Source: Gnetum montanum (lineage: Eukaryota > Streptophyta > Gnetopsida > Gnetales > Gnetaceae). Taken from it: a stretch of DNA of 64,000 nt. Numbering within the stretch: the stretch's first letter is position 1; every line of letters begins with the position of its first letter. The notes under the pieces are model-generated. The model was not told the DNA's origin. It saw only the letters and a program-made list of their open reading frames with translations, and searched no databases. The translations under genes were made by a program, and so were the position numbers. Shown here piece by piece: positions 49,318-61,334 of the stretch. The DNA lies in contig MNCI01020454.1 in assembly GCA_015680685.1 (NCBI GenBank), positions 345,448-409,447 of the forward strand, in the 5' to 3' direction.

Positions 49318-49725
49318 ACTCCATAGTGCTAGGAAGCCTTCAACCACATTAAAACAACACTGGCTCAGCTACCAATAGTGTACCCTCCACAGAACAATAA
49401 ACCCTTCTACATCTACCTCGCCACATCTGATTCGTCCATCGCTTCTATGCCCTACCAGAAACGAGACGATGGGACTGAAGTTCCTGTTTATTATTTAAGA
49501 CATGCATTGGTGGCCCATGAGAAGAGGTACAATGAGGTGGAGAGGTCATGTTTATCCCTTGTCTTTTCCCTAAAGAAATGGCGACATTACCTCTTCCATA
49601 ACCAAACCAACATAATCTGTAAAGATAATGTGCTCAAGGCCATCACCAGTAACATTTACGAGTCAAGAAAAATAGCGCATTGGAAAGCCATAATAGCTGA
49701 ATTCTACCTACATTACATAACATAG
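49318..49725 (+). pseudogene. RT-linked RNase H of the inner Tat
   Basis: It reads AFNHIKTTLAQLPIVYPPQN, then NKPFYIYLATSDSSIASMPY (the usual first catalytic Asp region is altered), KRYNEVERSCLSLVFSLKKW (E kept) and NIICKDNVLKAITSN. Its length and position match the connection/RNase H of Ty3/gypsy. It appears degenerate relative to the second RNase H downstream, as in other Tat elements where the original one is relegated to a connection domain. Confidence 0.7.
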
Positions 49726-50237
49726 TCATCAGTCAAGAGTCAAGCCATAGCGAACCAACTAACTACATCACCAACACATGATCAAGCAACAATAGAGCCA
49801 AAGTTTCCAGACGAAAATGTGAGCGTAATAGACTCAGTTCCTGATGGGTACGAAGCCATTTTGAACTTTGATGGAGCATCCACCTCTTGAGGGGGAAGTG
49901 CCTCTGTCATCATCACCTATCCCTCTAGGGAGATCTGACCCTTTACTTACTGCTTCAACTTTCATCGTACCAACAACATAGCAGAATACGAAGGTCTCCT
50001 CAGGGGCCTTACGACAGCATTAGCTTCCAACATCACACGACTTGTAGTCAGAGGAGACTCACAACTAGTTTTAAACCAAGTTACAGATGTCTATACATGC
50101 AAAGTGCAACATTTACAACCATACTATGATTTAGCTAAACACTTACTGAAGCAATTTGAAAGTATGGACGTGCAACATGTCTCCAGAAATGATAACACCG
50201 TTGTAGATGCACTTGCCACACTAGCTCTAAACATATA
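49726..50237 (+). pseudogene. Second, archaeal-type RNase H of the inner Tat
   Basis: After a stop at 49723 the frame reads ILNFDGASTS, a stop, GGSASVIITYPS, then NNIAEYEGLLRGLTTAL, LVVRGDSQLVLNQV and HVSRNDNTVVDALATLAL. The four catalytic residues of RNase H (D in FDGA, E in AEYEGL, D in GDSQLV, D in VVDALA) are all present. An extra RNase H of this type between the first RNase H and integrase is the hallmark of Tat elements. Stops: 49723, 49888, 49936 and the end at 50236. Confidence 0.8.
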
Positions 50238-51636
50238 GCCAAACATGTTCCATATGTTGCCTAGCTCTATAATCATTTGTGCTAAACCCATAACTAATAC
50301 TCTCGATGAATTACTGAACGCACCCGTTAGTACAACACACGCAATAGAATGGTATGACAACATAAAAGAGTACCTTCTACGCGGTGAAATGCCACAACAC
50401 CTAACGAATGCACAAAAGGATGCAGTATGAAAACGTTCTTGACAATATGCATTGGTAGGGGACACATTGTGTCGTCGATCCTACGAAGACATACTATTAA
50501 CATGCATTAGTAGCACTAATTCTCAAACCATCGTCGAGCAAGTACATGATGGATTATGCGAAGGACACATAGCACCTACAACAATGGCAATGAAAATAAG
50601 ACATTTGGGCTATTATTGGCCGCACATGGAGTATGACTGTCTCTCCAAGGCCAAAACGTGTAGTATCTACCAAAAACATAGCAATCTTATACATGTTCCA
50701 CCAAATGAATTGCATACAACGCAAATCACCTGGCCCTTCCAAAAGTGGGGGTTAGACCTTATCGGGCCAATAACACCCTCATCTTCTACAGGGCATAGCT
50801 TCATCATAACCACGACAAAGTATTTCACAAAGTGGGTAGAAGCTGTTCCCCTTAGAAAAACCACATCCAAACACATATGCAACTTCATTATTGAAAACAT
50901 TGTAACCCGTTTTGGCATCCCCATGACCATCATCACTGATAACAGGCCACAATTTAGCAGTGCCGAAACCAGAAATTTCTATGAAAACCTAGGGATCAAA
51001 CATTCATTTTCATCCCCTTACTACCCTCAAAGCAATGGGCAAGCTGAGGCCACAAATAAAACCATCATTACAGTACTTAAAAAGATGCTTACCCAAAGCA
51101 AGAAAAGATGGCACGAGCAGCTGGTATACGCGTTGTGGGCTTATCGTACTACGCATCAGACCTCCACAGGTAAAACACCATATAGTCTTGTTTATGGTTT
51201 AGAAGTTGTTTTACCCTTGGAGTTACAGGTACCATCTTTAAGCATCACACTCTCTAGACTCCTTGACGAAGGGCAAAACAATGACCTACGCATTGTTGAC
51301 TTGGACTAGGTGGAGGAGGAATGTATACGTGCGCTCGATCAAATTGAGTGGTACCAAAAGTGACAATGACAACGCCATCAACACGATGTTGATAAGAGCC
51401 CTATCAAGGAGGGTGACCTTGTACTCAAAGCCATTCGGGAACACCTGGACAAATTCTCAATAAATTGGGAAGGGCCCTACTTGGTGACCAAAGCCTACGA
51501 CAACGGAGCATTCAAATTAGCTGACATGGAAGGGAATGAGCTTGCAAATCCGACCAACCATTTGTTCTTGAAACCGTTTCATGTTGAAGCATGGATTCAG
51601 GTACGCGCTTGTCTTGGCATCATGACGGTAAACTGA
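50238..51636 (+). pseudogene. Integrase of the inner Tat
   Basis: The zinc region reads VEQVHDGLCEGH, then KAKTCSIYQKHSN, where the last Cys of HHCC is Tyr. The catalytic core reads KWGLDLIGPITPS (D), TIITDNRPQF (D; G changed to R) and YYPQSNGQAEATNK (E), so the DDE triad is kept. A C-terminal WEGPYLVTKAYDNGAFKLAD module follows. Stops at 50427, 51307, 51361 and 51367 break it. The final in-frame TGA at 51634 lies inside the first unit of the 37-bp repeat, which thus encodes the last residues. It inserts element cDNA into the chromosome. Confidence 0.85.
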
Positions 51637-52421
51637 TACCATAGATCGTCCTGGCATCATGACGGTAAACTGATACCATAGCTCGTCCTGGCATCATGAA
51701 GGTAAATTGATACCATAGCTCGTCCTGGCATCATGATGGTAAACTGATACCATAGCTCGTCCTAGCATCATGATGGTAAATTGATACCACAACTCGTCCT
51801 GGCATCATGACGGTAAACTGATACAATAGATCGTCCTGGCATCATGATGGTAAACTAATACCATAGATCATCCTGGCATCATGAAGGTAAACTGATACCA
51901 TAGCTTGTCTTGGCATCATGATGGTAAACTGATACTATAGCTCGTCCTAGCATCATGACAGTAAACTGATACCATAGCTCGTCCTGGCATCATGATGGTA
52001 AACTGATACCATAGATCGTCCTAGCATCATGAAGGTAAACTGATACCATAGATCATCCTGGCATCATGATGGTAAACTGATACCATAGCTCATCCTGGCA
52101 TCATGACGGTAAACTGATACCATAGCTAGTCTTGGCATCATGACGGTAAACTAATACCATAGCTCGTCCTGGCATCATGATGGTAAACTGATACCATAGA
52201 TCGTCCTAGCATCATGAAGGTAAACTGATACCATAGATCATCCTGGCATCATGATGGTAAACTGATACCATAGCTCGTCCTGGCATCATGATGGTAAACT
52301 GATACCATAGCTCATCCTGGCATCATGACGGTAAACTGATACCACGGCTCATCCTGGCATCATGACGGTAAACTGATACCATGGCTCATCCTGGCATCAT
52401 GATGGTAAACTAATATCACAG
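51607..52421 (+). repeat. 37-bp tandem repeat, 22 copies, in the 3' region
   Basis: The unit runs cgtcctggcatcatgatggt, then aaactgataccatagct. Twenty-two copies are counted by the ggtaaac/gtaaac landmark, with a strict 37-bp period. A block around 51978-52090 recurs almost unchanged 185 bp (five units) later at 52163-52275, so duplication of blocks has also occurred. Confidence 0.95.
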
Positions 52422-53680
52422 AATGTCTGCAATGACAATAAACTAGCATCTGTCCGATACGACATTAAACTACCACAGTATCATTCGCCAGAGTCCACTA
52501 AGACTATAAACTGGTTTGCCTCTTCATGGTCCACCAAGACTAGAAACTAACAATGTGCCATCCACCACGATGCTAAACGGGCAATGTCCAATGGGTCATG
52601 ACATAAAACTAACCCACGATAGTTCGCTATGACTATAATCTGGCAGCTTCATCTCTAGTCTCCTGACCAGTGGCTGCATTCAAACTTCATCAGAGTCGCT
52701 GCCTCACTCGCCATCAGCTGATCCTGACAACATTGCTACTATTCTTATACAGTGCCTAAAATTTCATCTGTTGCCTTAGTTTCATCAGTTGTCGTTCAAG
52801 TCTAAGATTTCTTACTCACTCATGGTTTTCTTGTCTTCTTGGAGTTGTGCTTGCAGGATGACACTCGGAGGTGTTCATATAAGAATGCACTTTGTCACAG
52901 TAGCAAGATGAGACGTTGTTCACAATGCACGTGACAAGACTAATCAAGTCATTCGCTGGTACATCTCCCATTACATATCCCACCTATAACTCAACATCTT
53001 CCACTTAGTTCCATCTTGGACACATCCAGTATAGGTTGAAACACTAAACACACTGTCGCACACTGCACCACTCTTAAGCAGCTGCAACCCACAACATGGC
53101 ATCTAAGCATGCACATAAGATCAAAAAAAATATCGGCCCTTCCCATACAAACCCTTGGCAGGAAGGCAGTTGTCTTGAAAGAAAACACTCATGTCTCAAA
53201 CAATCAAGTAATACCTCATTGCATGGCTTTGGTTCTCCGCCAACAGGTTCCCTCGAAACACTAAACAAAGGCCCTGTTCCTCCAAAGCACGCAACACATC
53301 ATCACATGGCTTTGGTTGTGTCAACAAGTCCTCTTAAACATCAAACAATAGTCTTGTGCCACCAAAGGATGTACACATCGTGTTTTGATCTCAAATCCAC
53401 CAAAAAATGGCTAAATAATAGCTATTGACAAAGCTAAGCATGACCCACACACATACCCGAACATCCTCTTCACCACACACAAACTGTTGAGCGACTACCA
53501 ATCCCTATAATTCCCATTTCCCTATCCAATACAAATTTCATTTCCCCAATCCTATGTACTATTGAACATGGTACGATGACATCTGGCCTGGTGTCAAAGG
53601 ACAATGTCTCCATCAAGTTGCTTGTGGTGTTTTGTACTTCTTTATCGACGCTTCTCGGGTCGATTCCTCCAAGAGTCAAC
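52422..53680 (+). other. 3' untranslated region of the inner Tat
   Basis: At 52422-52630 decayed TTAAACT-type words recur (gacaataaactagc, gacattaaactacc, gacataaaactaac). A cttggagttgtgcttgcagg block at 52838-52858 is shared with the outer Tat near 57784. An ~80-bp near-tandem pair around the word atggctttggtt lies at 53209-53287 and 53288-53372. No gene seen. Confidence 0.6.
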
Positions 53681-53693
53681 AAAGAGGGGCCAA
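53681..53693 (+). promoter_or_regulatory. Polypurine tract
   Basis: aaagaggggccaa lies directly against the TG start of the right LTR. Confidence 0.8.
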
Positions 53694-55248
53694 TGAAACA
53701 CCACAAAATTCTGAGCTTAGTACTTCTCTAACAAGAGTTGAGCTAAGCCATGATGCTTCCTAGCATGACTAAAGCTTGAGGGCCCCACAAACAACTTCAA
53801 ACAGAGTCGAACTCAACAAGAAACAGTTCCCTGGGATCCGCAGACGACCACGGCAACATCTGGTGTCAAACATGGCAACTGCTCACTAAGTATGCAGTAT
53901 GTAGCGTATATGCCCAGCGTATATGCCTAGCATACATTCCCAGCGTATATGCCCAGCATACACTCCTAGCATATATGCCCAGCGTATACATCCAGTGTAC
54001 ACGCCTCACATGCACGCTCAGCATTTACGCCCAGTGTATACGCCCAGGACGTGACCTCAAAGATGGCATAGAAATAGCACTCACAGGAACAGAGCAATTA
54101 TCAGGTGTCATCATGAGCTCCAGAAAGAAAAATTTTGGTCTCGACATCATGTACTTTGGAGTTCATACGTTGAGCATGTGCATCCTGCACGCCCAACGTA
54201 TATGCCCAGCATGTGCATCCTGCACGCCCAGCGTGTATGCCTAACATGTACAATGTGTACGCCTAGCGTATACGCCAGAGTGCACAAACATGCTGTACGC
54301 CCAATGTATACGCCTAGCATGGACACCAGCATGCCCAGTATACCAATCAAAACTCTCCAAAACCGTGTCAGATCAAGGCCAACCAAGCTGAACATCATCC
54401 ACAGGAAGCATTCTCGTGACATCTGAATTCAAATCTAAAGGCCGAATGACTTCTTTTGTTTTAATTAAGCCTATACGCCGAGGTCATACGCCCAGCGCAT
54501 ATACGCTAGCACACAGCAGTATACGCTGGCGTGCAGCACACTGTACACTTGTAAAATTTCATTCTTTTGCACTCGGTCAATGCACCACATGTCACCCGAC
54601 CCAAGAGTCTAGCACTCCACAGCCAATCATCCCCTCTCAGACCTGAGTCTAACGTCTAAACTTGTATAAAAACCAAATTTTTCATGAGATCTGCGTTGGC
54701 AATTTTGAACAAAACAAGAGACAAAAAAAAAGAACCAGAGACGCTGAGAAACCAGAGCAAAGTAAACACGTTGTATGCTGGACCTCAACCCTGCACGTTG
54801 AGCATACAGCCTTCACGTTGTTCCTACAGTTCAAACCAGCACACCATCATCCCTCTGCATCCACCGAGGCTCTTCGTCTGCCTTGTGTCAAATTCACAAC
54901 TACATTAGACTGGTGCATTGTAACTTTCATTTTGCAATAATATTGCCACATTTCTTTGCTAAGATTTGTTACAATTTTTCATTCATTATTGTATACTTAC
55001 TGTTTACGTTCCTATACGTTTACGCTCCGTTTGACATTAGTTACGTTGTTTACGTATAACCCAGCGTACAGTATAACGGTGTATGTTCGGGGAAATCCTT
55101 GTCTAATCCGCGTGAGGACCGTTCAAGGTACTCTGCCTTTGTTAATTCTAGCTTGCCCTCAAGAGAAGGTAGGGTCTTCTGTGCTTGTCTAGGGATCTCC
55201 TGGTTTCTATTTCATTCCAGCCGGAGACCAACGATTTCGGACAGTACA
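53694..55248 (+). repeat. 3' LTR of the inner Tat
   Basis: 1,555 bp, TG...CA. Contains the same U3 word arrays (53885-54060, 54160-54330, 54470-54545) and a TATA box at 54665-54672. Confidence 0.9.
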
Positions 55249-55253
55249 AAAGG
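55249..55253. repeat. Target site duplication aaagg (right)
   Basis: It matches 36047-36051. Confidence 0.85.
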
Positions 55254-56690
55254 GCCATTCAAATTTGACAATTTTAAGCTTAAACCTTTGACATGAATAT
55301 AAAAAATCCTAGGAACTCAAAGACTTGATCAATTTGTAACAAAAACTCATCAAAATCCAAGGATCAAGTGCAACTACACTAGGGAAGGCTAGAGCCACGT
55401 TGGCTAGTGTGACTCTAGCCTAGTTAGAGTTCAAGGATGATTTTACCAACATTATCTCATCCCAAATAGCCTAAAACTTAGTTGGGGAAGTTTAGGACCT
55501 TAAAACCTTAAAGCCTACTATGATTTGGCCTTGTTTTAATCACCAAAAGTTCAAATTCTATCTATCCATGTTGAGCACATCCTAAACCATGCTAGCTAGT
55601 GTGCCTTTGGAAGGAAGGCCCTAAAACCCACTTTTTGTAGCATATTTTGACTTCCAAATGACTAGTTCACAACCCTGATGTCCTTGCACTACTTCAAGAA
55701 GTTAATAGAACATAAATTTTTCTCTTGGGATGTTACAAATTTAGTTTTTCCATGGAACCACACTAACACCATGCTGCCCACTAAAGTCCCATTGTGGATG
55801 GTAGTTTTTGGTGGCATTTGTGACTTTGAAAGAGTTAAATCAACATCAAAATTATTCAAAATTTACTCCTAGCCCACTTCATTGGTAATACAGATCATCA
55901 AAATCCCAAAAGTGGCCATAACAAACCCTAAAACCCAAATTTTAGCATATAGCATGCTAGAACTTACCCCATCTATGTTGGCCAGCATGGGTCCAATGTA
56001 GTTGGAAAATGGGACCTTCTTTCAGCCCTCAAATAGTCTAAATCTTAACTTAGGAAGTCTATAACCTCAAGACCTTGATATCAACTACAATTTAGCCTAG
56101 TTTCAATCATGAAAACATCATATTTTTCTCATACACATTGGGGCCCACACCAACCATGCTAGCCAACATGGCTCTAGGGGTAAAACCCCAAAGCCCAATT
56201 TGGTTTGCAAATTTTATCTTCAAAATGGCCATTTTCAACCCTCATGACCTCGTGCTACCTTGGTAAGCCCATAGAACACCAATTGCAACCTTGAGATGCC
56301 ATAAACTCAATTTTCTTCATGCATCCATGTTGGGGCCATTTTGGCCAACATAGTCCCAACATGGATGGTAGTTTCATGTTGCATTTAGGGCTTCCAAATG
56401 GTTAAATCAACATCAAAATTGATTAATCTTCATTCCTACTACACTACAGTGACCATATAGACCATAAATACCCCAAAATTAATCATAATGAACTTAGAGA
56501 ATCACATATTCACATTGTTCATGCTGGCCAATGTGGGTCTAGCATGGATACCAAGAAAAGCTTCATTTTTTAACCTTAAAAAATCTCAACACAACCTCCT
56601 TAGGTGCCTAAACTCACTTGTCAACCTTGTAGCATTTCACTATGGTTTTCTAAGGCCTAAAACTGGTAAAATCTAACCTTGGTTGATCAA
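55254..56690 (+). repeat. Degenerate ~180-200-bp tandem repeat (right part)
   Basis: The landmark catgctggccaacatggg or a variant recurs near 55390, 55583, 55775, 55978, 56155, 56340 and 56520, that is every 177-203 bp. With the left part this gives about ten copies. It belongs to the outer Tat-like element. Confidence 0.7.
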
Positions 56691-58514
56691 TATTGATCAT
56701 CTTTTACCACATGTTTTCCACCTTAACTGATTTGGCTTTGTTTCATTAAGTTTTGATGTGATTTAACCTTCGTATGCATTACTGCCCTTTTTTTCCCCAT
56801 CATTTGATGTCATTTTGATTTATTTTTATCATTTCCTTATCATTTGGATCTTATTTCCCCAAATTTCTATATCATCTAGCATCATTTAACCTTAGTTGAC
56901 TATGTTTCACATTAGCTTACACATTTGGACATCACTGTGATCTTGCTTGATCATTTGGAACATCATGGGATCAAATTTGACTATTATTTATGCCCCATTT
57001 TATCTTCATTTGGCTACCATTTATCTTTTTCCCACATTAGTTAGCCTTTGTTTTACACCATCTACCTTATCCTACCCCTTATAACCTTTGTTGACCATGT
57101 TTAAACCTTGGTTGACCTTTGATTTAGTGTGTTTGGACTTATTTATTCATCATTACCAAAGTATTTTTCATTACTTTGATATTATTTAATCATTTTATCA
57201 CATAGGTACCACTTGATATGCTTATGTTGTCATGCAATGTTAATCCAAGAGGATGAGGAAGCAAATTTGACTAGCCTTAGAGCATAAATGGGTCCCTCTC
57301 ATGATGTTGTTAGACTAAGTTGACCTTACATACCCAAACCTTAAGCCAAAAACCATTCCACTATACAGCCATAAAACCTTGAGATAGCTTAATGACCATT
57401 GACCTTAAAGCCAAAAACATCACAGAGGATCCCTTGGTTAGATTTCTCATCTAAGACCATGGTGGTGAGGAGAAAGCACATAAAATCAAGTTCCTCAACA
57501 AAACTTAAACCTACTCAAGATAACATAAAAACCTTATTATGTAACATTAAAGTTATTACATGGCCTTGATTACATCTAACACTTGCATGTTTACTTGTAG
57601 CGTTGTTTACAATTATTGATAGGTTTGGGTGGATGACCAATGTTGACAACTATTATAGTCCACAAAAAATCCCTCTATGTTGTAATGATGGTGACCTATG
57701 TCAACCCAATTCGGTGGTTGTTTCATGTGTCCTACACATTATCTTATAACAACATGTTTTCTTTGTCTTATTTTCTTTTTCTCTTGGAGTTGTGCTTGCA
57801 AGATGAAGCCTAGAGTCATCGCAAAGGTACAGATCATTGTGGTAGCAAGTTATCATGTAATCTTAATATGTGAGATTTTAGTAGCTTGTCTTGCAATACA
57901 AAGAGTGTTTGTCTCATATCACATTTCCATTACCATTCATTGATCCCAACTCCATGGCCTAATTATAACCTTCCTTGCCCTAAACAACAATGATCACCTA
58001 TGTTTGACACTTGTGCATTGTGGTCACATGACATCTCCTTCTTTATGCTCCACCATCAATTCCATTGAATGTAACACATCTCATTCAATGAAAAAACCAA
58101 ATCAAATATGGTCTTGATAATGAAACCTAATGAAGGTTTTACTTCACATGAAGAAAAAAAAGAAAAACAACCAAAAAAAAAGCAAAAGGGGAAGCAAATT
58201 GCCAAGAAGCCAAAAGGCTAATGAAAATCAAAATATAAATAAATAGCTCTAGACATGCAAATAGAGGAGCCTAACAACCAAAAAAACATTAGAGCAAAGT
58301 ATCGATCCCTCAAAAACATTACCAAGTGGCCAACACTTCAAAGCACAAAGCATGAAGATCACATCGATTAGCTAACATGTTAGTGCCATCATTATGATCA
58401 TGATTGCTAATATTTGAAATCCATTATTGATCCTTATCATAAAATATAACCTTTAACCTCTATCACCTCATCATAACCTAATCTCATCGTCATAAGAACT
58501 CTTTGACATGGTTC
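56691..58514 (+). other. 3' part of the outer Tat-like element
   Basis: Non-coding. Repeated words such as ttggttgacc and catttgatgtcattt occur at 56740-57200. At 57779-57800 a ctcttggagttgtgcttgca block matches the inner Tat 3' region, which supports the family link. It is cut at 58514 by the copia LTR. Confidence 0.55.
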
Positions 58515-59701
58515 TGTGCATCTTTTGGTATGTCAAAACATTAAGAAAAATGGAGACAAAGGTTGTGTGTATGATTGTGTGGTTGTTATGGTTGTAGGAC
58601 CAAGATGAGATGACAAGGAACACACTAATGTAGACAAAAGAAGAAAGTCATCCACAAGGTTTCAAGGTCTCATCCATAAAAGAAAAGCTTAAAGGAAGAG
58701 AATTCAAAGAATGTGGACAAGCAAAGCTATCATTATTAATGCATGCATAAATGCAAGATTATGAACAAGGAACAAAGAATTCATCATGCAAAGGAAGGAG
58801 AAGAAAAATTTCTTCAAGAAATAGTAGACATCTTGGAATAATTGGAAGATGCAAAAATAAAGATGTCTCCAAGAAATAGTAGATGTCTTTCATTAAGCAA
58901 TGATGTCTTCACAAGACAAAGATGTCTTCACAAAATTCAGGCTAGTTTCAAAAATATGTCTTTCACCAAATAAAGATGTCTTCATAGAATGAAGATTTTA
59001 GAAATATTTCTCAAGCCCAAAGAATATGTCTTCCATGATTGTTAGCTATTGTGAGCTAGTGATTGCATGAGTTCCAAGATGGATTTGAAAACATGGTAGC
59101 TATAAGAAGACATCATATGCATTGGGAAATATGCAAGCTCTTGTACAATCATTATCTAATCATTTCTCAATCATTGAAATAATTGTTGCTATTCATTGTA
59201 TTATCACTTGACCATTGTAAAATGTGTTGTGGCTTAAAGTACAAGTATCAACAAACTAAGTTACATTCATCCCTTATAATTGTTCTTCCTTGTTGCCCTA
59301 CAAGGTTGATGTGCTTCTTGCAAGCATCTTGATTGAGCTTGTTGGGATCCTGAAAGATTGAGTGGTTGGTGTTATGACAAAGCACTCCTGAGTAGAGCTC
59401 AAGATCATAAAGGTTGTGGAATCCTAAAAACCACATTCCATGCCTGAAGGAACCTTGCAAGGTTGAGTGGTTGGTGTAGTGTCACAACACTCTGGAGTAG
59501 GGTTTGAAGATTATATAGGGTGTGGATCCTTCAAATCACTTTTGAGAGCAACAAAGTCTAGAGGTGTTCTTGCAATCTACCCTATGAGTGTGGACTACAA
59601 AAGTTTGGGAACCACATTAGTTTTGGTATGTGTGCTTTGTCCAAAGAATTTCAATTTGGGAAACTTATTCATCTCCCTCCTTCTAAGTTCAATGATCCAC
59701 A
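58515..59701 (+). repeat. 5' LTR of the copia element
   Basis: It starts tgtgcatc and ends ccaca. Homologous to 63049-64000. A repeated word aaagatgtcttcaca occurs at 58850-59030. The ~150 bp before its end hold the usual transcribed LTR part. Confidence 0.85.
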
Positions 59702-59703
59702 AG

Positions 59704-59715
59704 TGGTATCAGAGC
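59704..59715 (+). promoter_or_regulatory. Primer binding site, initiator tRNA-Met
   Basis: tggtatcagagc is the standard plant Ty1/copia primer site, two bases after the LTR end. Confidence 0.95.
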
Positions 59716-59759
59716 CTGGTACTCTTCTTTGTCATCATCAACTTTAAGAGTGAATAATC

Positions 59760-61049
59760 GAAGGGACATCTTACACAAAGCCACCTATGTTTGATGGATT
59801 CGACTTTTCCTATTGGAAAGCTAGAATGCAACAATTCTTCAAATCCATGAAGTTTGAAGTGTGGGAATTAATCCTTAAAGGCTACACTCTACCTATCAAC
59901 AACTCCACCAGCATCATCAAGCCTCACAAAAAATGGACATAAGAGGAAAAGGATAAGTTAATGTTTTATTTAAAAGAAAAAAAATTTATATTATGCATTG
60001 AATAAATCTTAATTCAATAGAGTAGCAGGATGTAAAAAGGCCAAAGAAATTTGGCAAACTTTAGAAGCTACTTATGAAGGAACATCTATTGTTAAGCAAT
60101 CAAAATTGTTAGTTTTACAAAATGAATACAATAACACAAAATGAGAGAAGATGAGAAAATAAAAGATTATTTCTCTAGAGCTACTAATCTTGTTGTAGCT
60201 ATTAGAGGAACATATAAATATTTTCCCAAAATCAATGTCATCGTCAAAATGATTAGAACTCTCCAATCGGAGTTCAAACCAAAGGTCACAACTATGGAGG
60301 AGATCAAAAATTTCTCAACATTAAAATTTGAAGAGCTTCAAAGTGCTCTCATTTCTTATGAAATGAATCTCATAAGAGAAGGAGCAATAGAAGAAAGACC
60401 TATTGCTCTAAAGACTACCTCCAAGAAGGAGTTCAATGAACATGATGAGGGTAGCCAAGATGAGATTGCCTTTCTCTCCAGGAAGCTACAATGATTACTA
60501 ATAAGAAGAAATAAGTGGGCATCACAATAAAGACCCAATATACTTAAAGATAGAGAAAGAGGTAGAAATTTTTTAAATTCTAACTTAGATTTCCATTCCA
60601 TAGAATGTTTGGTCTGTGGAGGAAGATGTCATATGGCCTTCAAATATCCTAGTAATCCTAGTGATAGCAAGATAAAGCCAAATAATAGATCCAATGATGA
60701 GGAACCAGAAAAGACCAACTTTTATACAATTTGGGATGATGGTGAAAAAAGTGAAGAGGAAGCATGCAATTCTTCAAAAAATTCACATCTCATATGCATC
60801 GCACTTGTAGATGAAAATTCCTCACGTGTGGCTAAACAAGATGGTAAGTATGACAAATGGTATAGTGAATTTAAAGAAGAAATTTTTCTTTTACATCATT
60901 TGACTAAGAAATTTGTAATTTCTAAGTTGGGTGCTATTCATTCTGAAGTGAAAGAAGAGATATCAGACATAAAAGTTGAGATTCAACAACTAACCTCTTT
61001 TAATAAGGATTACAACAAGATTAAAGAAGAGGAGACTTCTGGAAAATAG
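59760..61049 (+). pseudogene. Copia gag
   Basis: N-terminal KPPMFDGFDFSYWKARMQQF, then a frameshifted part, then KKAKEIWQTLEATYEGTSIV, IKDYFSRATNLVVAI, MIRTLQSEFKPKVTTMEEI and LKFEELQSALISYEMNL: the SIRE-type copia gag capsid. The zinc knuckle at 60605-60646 reads CLVCGGRCHMAFKY, with its last Cys changed to Tyr. A charged, coiled-coil-like C-terminal part runs to a stop at 61047 (60609-61049 is open). Several stops and at least one frameshift make it inactive. Confidence 0.8.
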
Positions 61050-61334
61050 CCAAAGAATTTAGAGGAAGCCACACATGAAAATTCAATCTTAAGCATAGAA
61101 ATGTTTGATAATTTTAATCATCAGGAGAATACTTTATTTGTTTGTAAAAATTATGGTTGTAAGAAAAATCTTAACTATACTCATGATGATCAAAATAATA
61201 TTAATGCTTGGTCTTGTCAAAAAGGCTTTAGTAAGGAAATTGTGCAAGTACCAATAAGTGAGAATAAAGAGAAGTGGAGAATTGAAAATGATGCAATGAG
61301 TGATCAAAGGTTTTATCATAAAGAGCATGAATAA
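61050..61334 (+). pseudogene. Downstream gag tail or unknown ORF of the copia element
   Basis: After a stop, a second open stretch (61101-61334) in another frame has a CKNYGCKKNLNYTHDDQNN segment, which loosely resembles a knuckle, and is hydrophilic. It may be the original gag tail after a frameshift. I do not recognise a separate protein. Confidence 0.35.

Larger units (their letters stand above)
36052..55248 (+). mobile_element. Inner Tat: complete 19.2-kb Ty3/gypsy Tat-lineage element with an antisense gene
   Basis: LTRs 36052-37589 and 53694-55248, primer site at 37595, polypurine tract at 53681-53693 and duplications aaagg on both sides. The internal order is gag, protease, an antisense multi-exon gene, RT, RNase H, a second archaeal-type RNase H, integrase, and a 3' region with 22 copies of a 37-bp repeat. 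The second RNase H places it in the Tat lineage. The sense domains share one reading frame, broken by stops that are mostly transitions. It is inserted in the tandem repeat of the outer Tat-like element. Confidence 0.9.
29775..58514 (+). mobile_element. Outer Tat-like Ty3/gypsy element (gag-protease only), plus strand
   Basis: The left LTR ends in the 30551-30573 gap and is followed by a primer-site remnant shared with the inner Tat. Gag and protease are homologous to those of the inner Tat. I see no RT, RNase H or integrase either before 36051 or in 55254-58514, so this copy probably lacked them before it was interrupted. It is broken by the inner Tat (36052-55248) and then by a copia element at 58515. 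Its 3' LTR is not seen. The start at 29775 is inferred from a tgttggaatc start where the Athila gag reading ends. Confidence 0.6.

Noticed and set aside
51607-52421. Regular short repeats that could suggest a CRISPR array
   Set aside because: Units are contiguous 37-bp tandem copies with no variable spacers, and the context is a plant retrotransposon.
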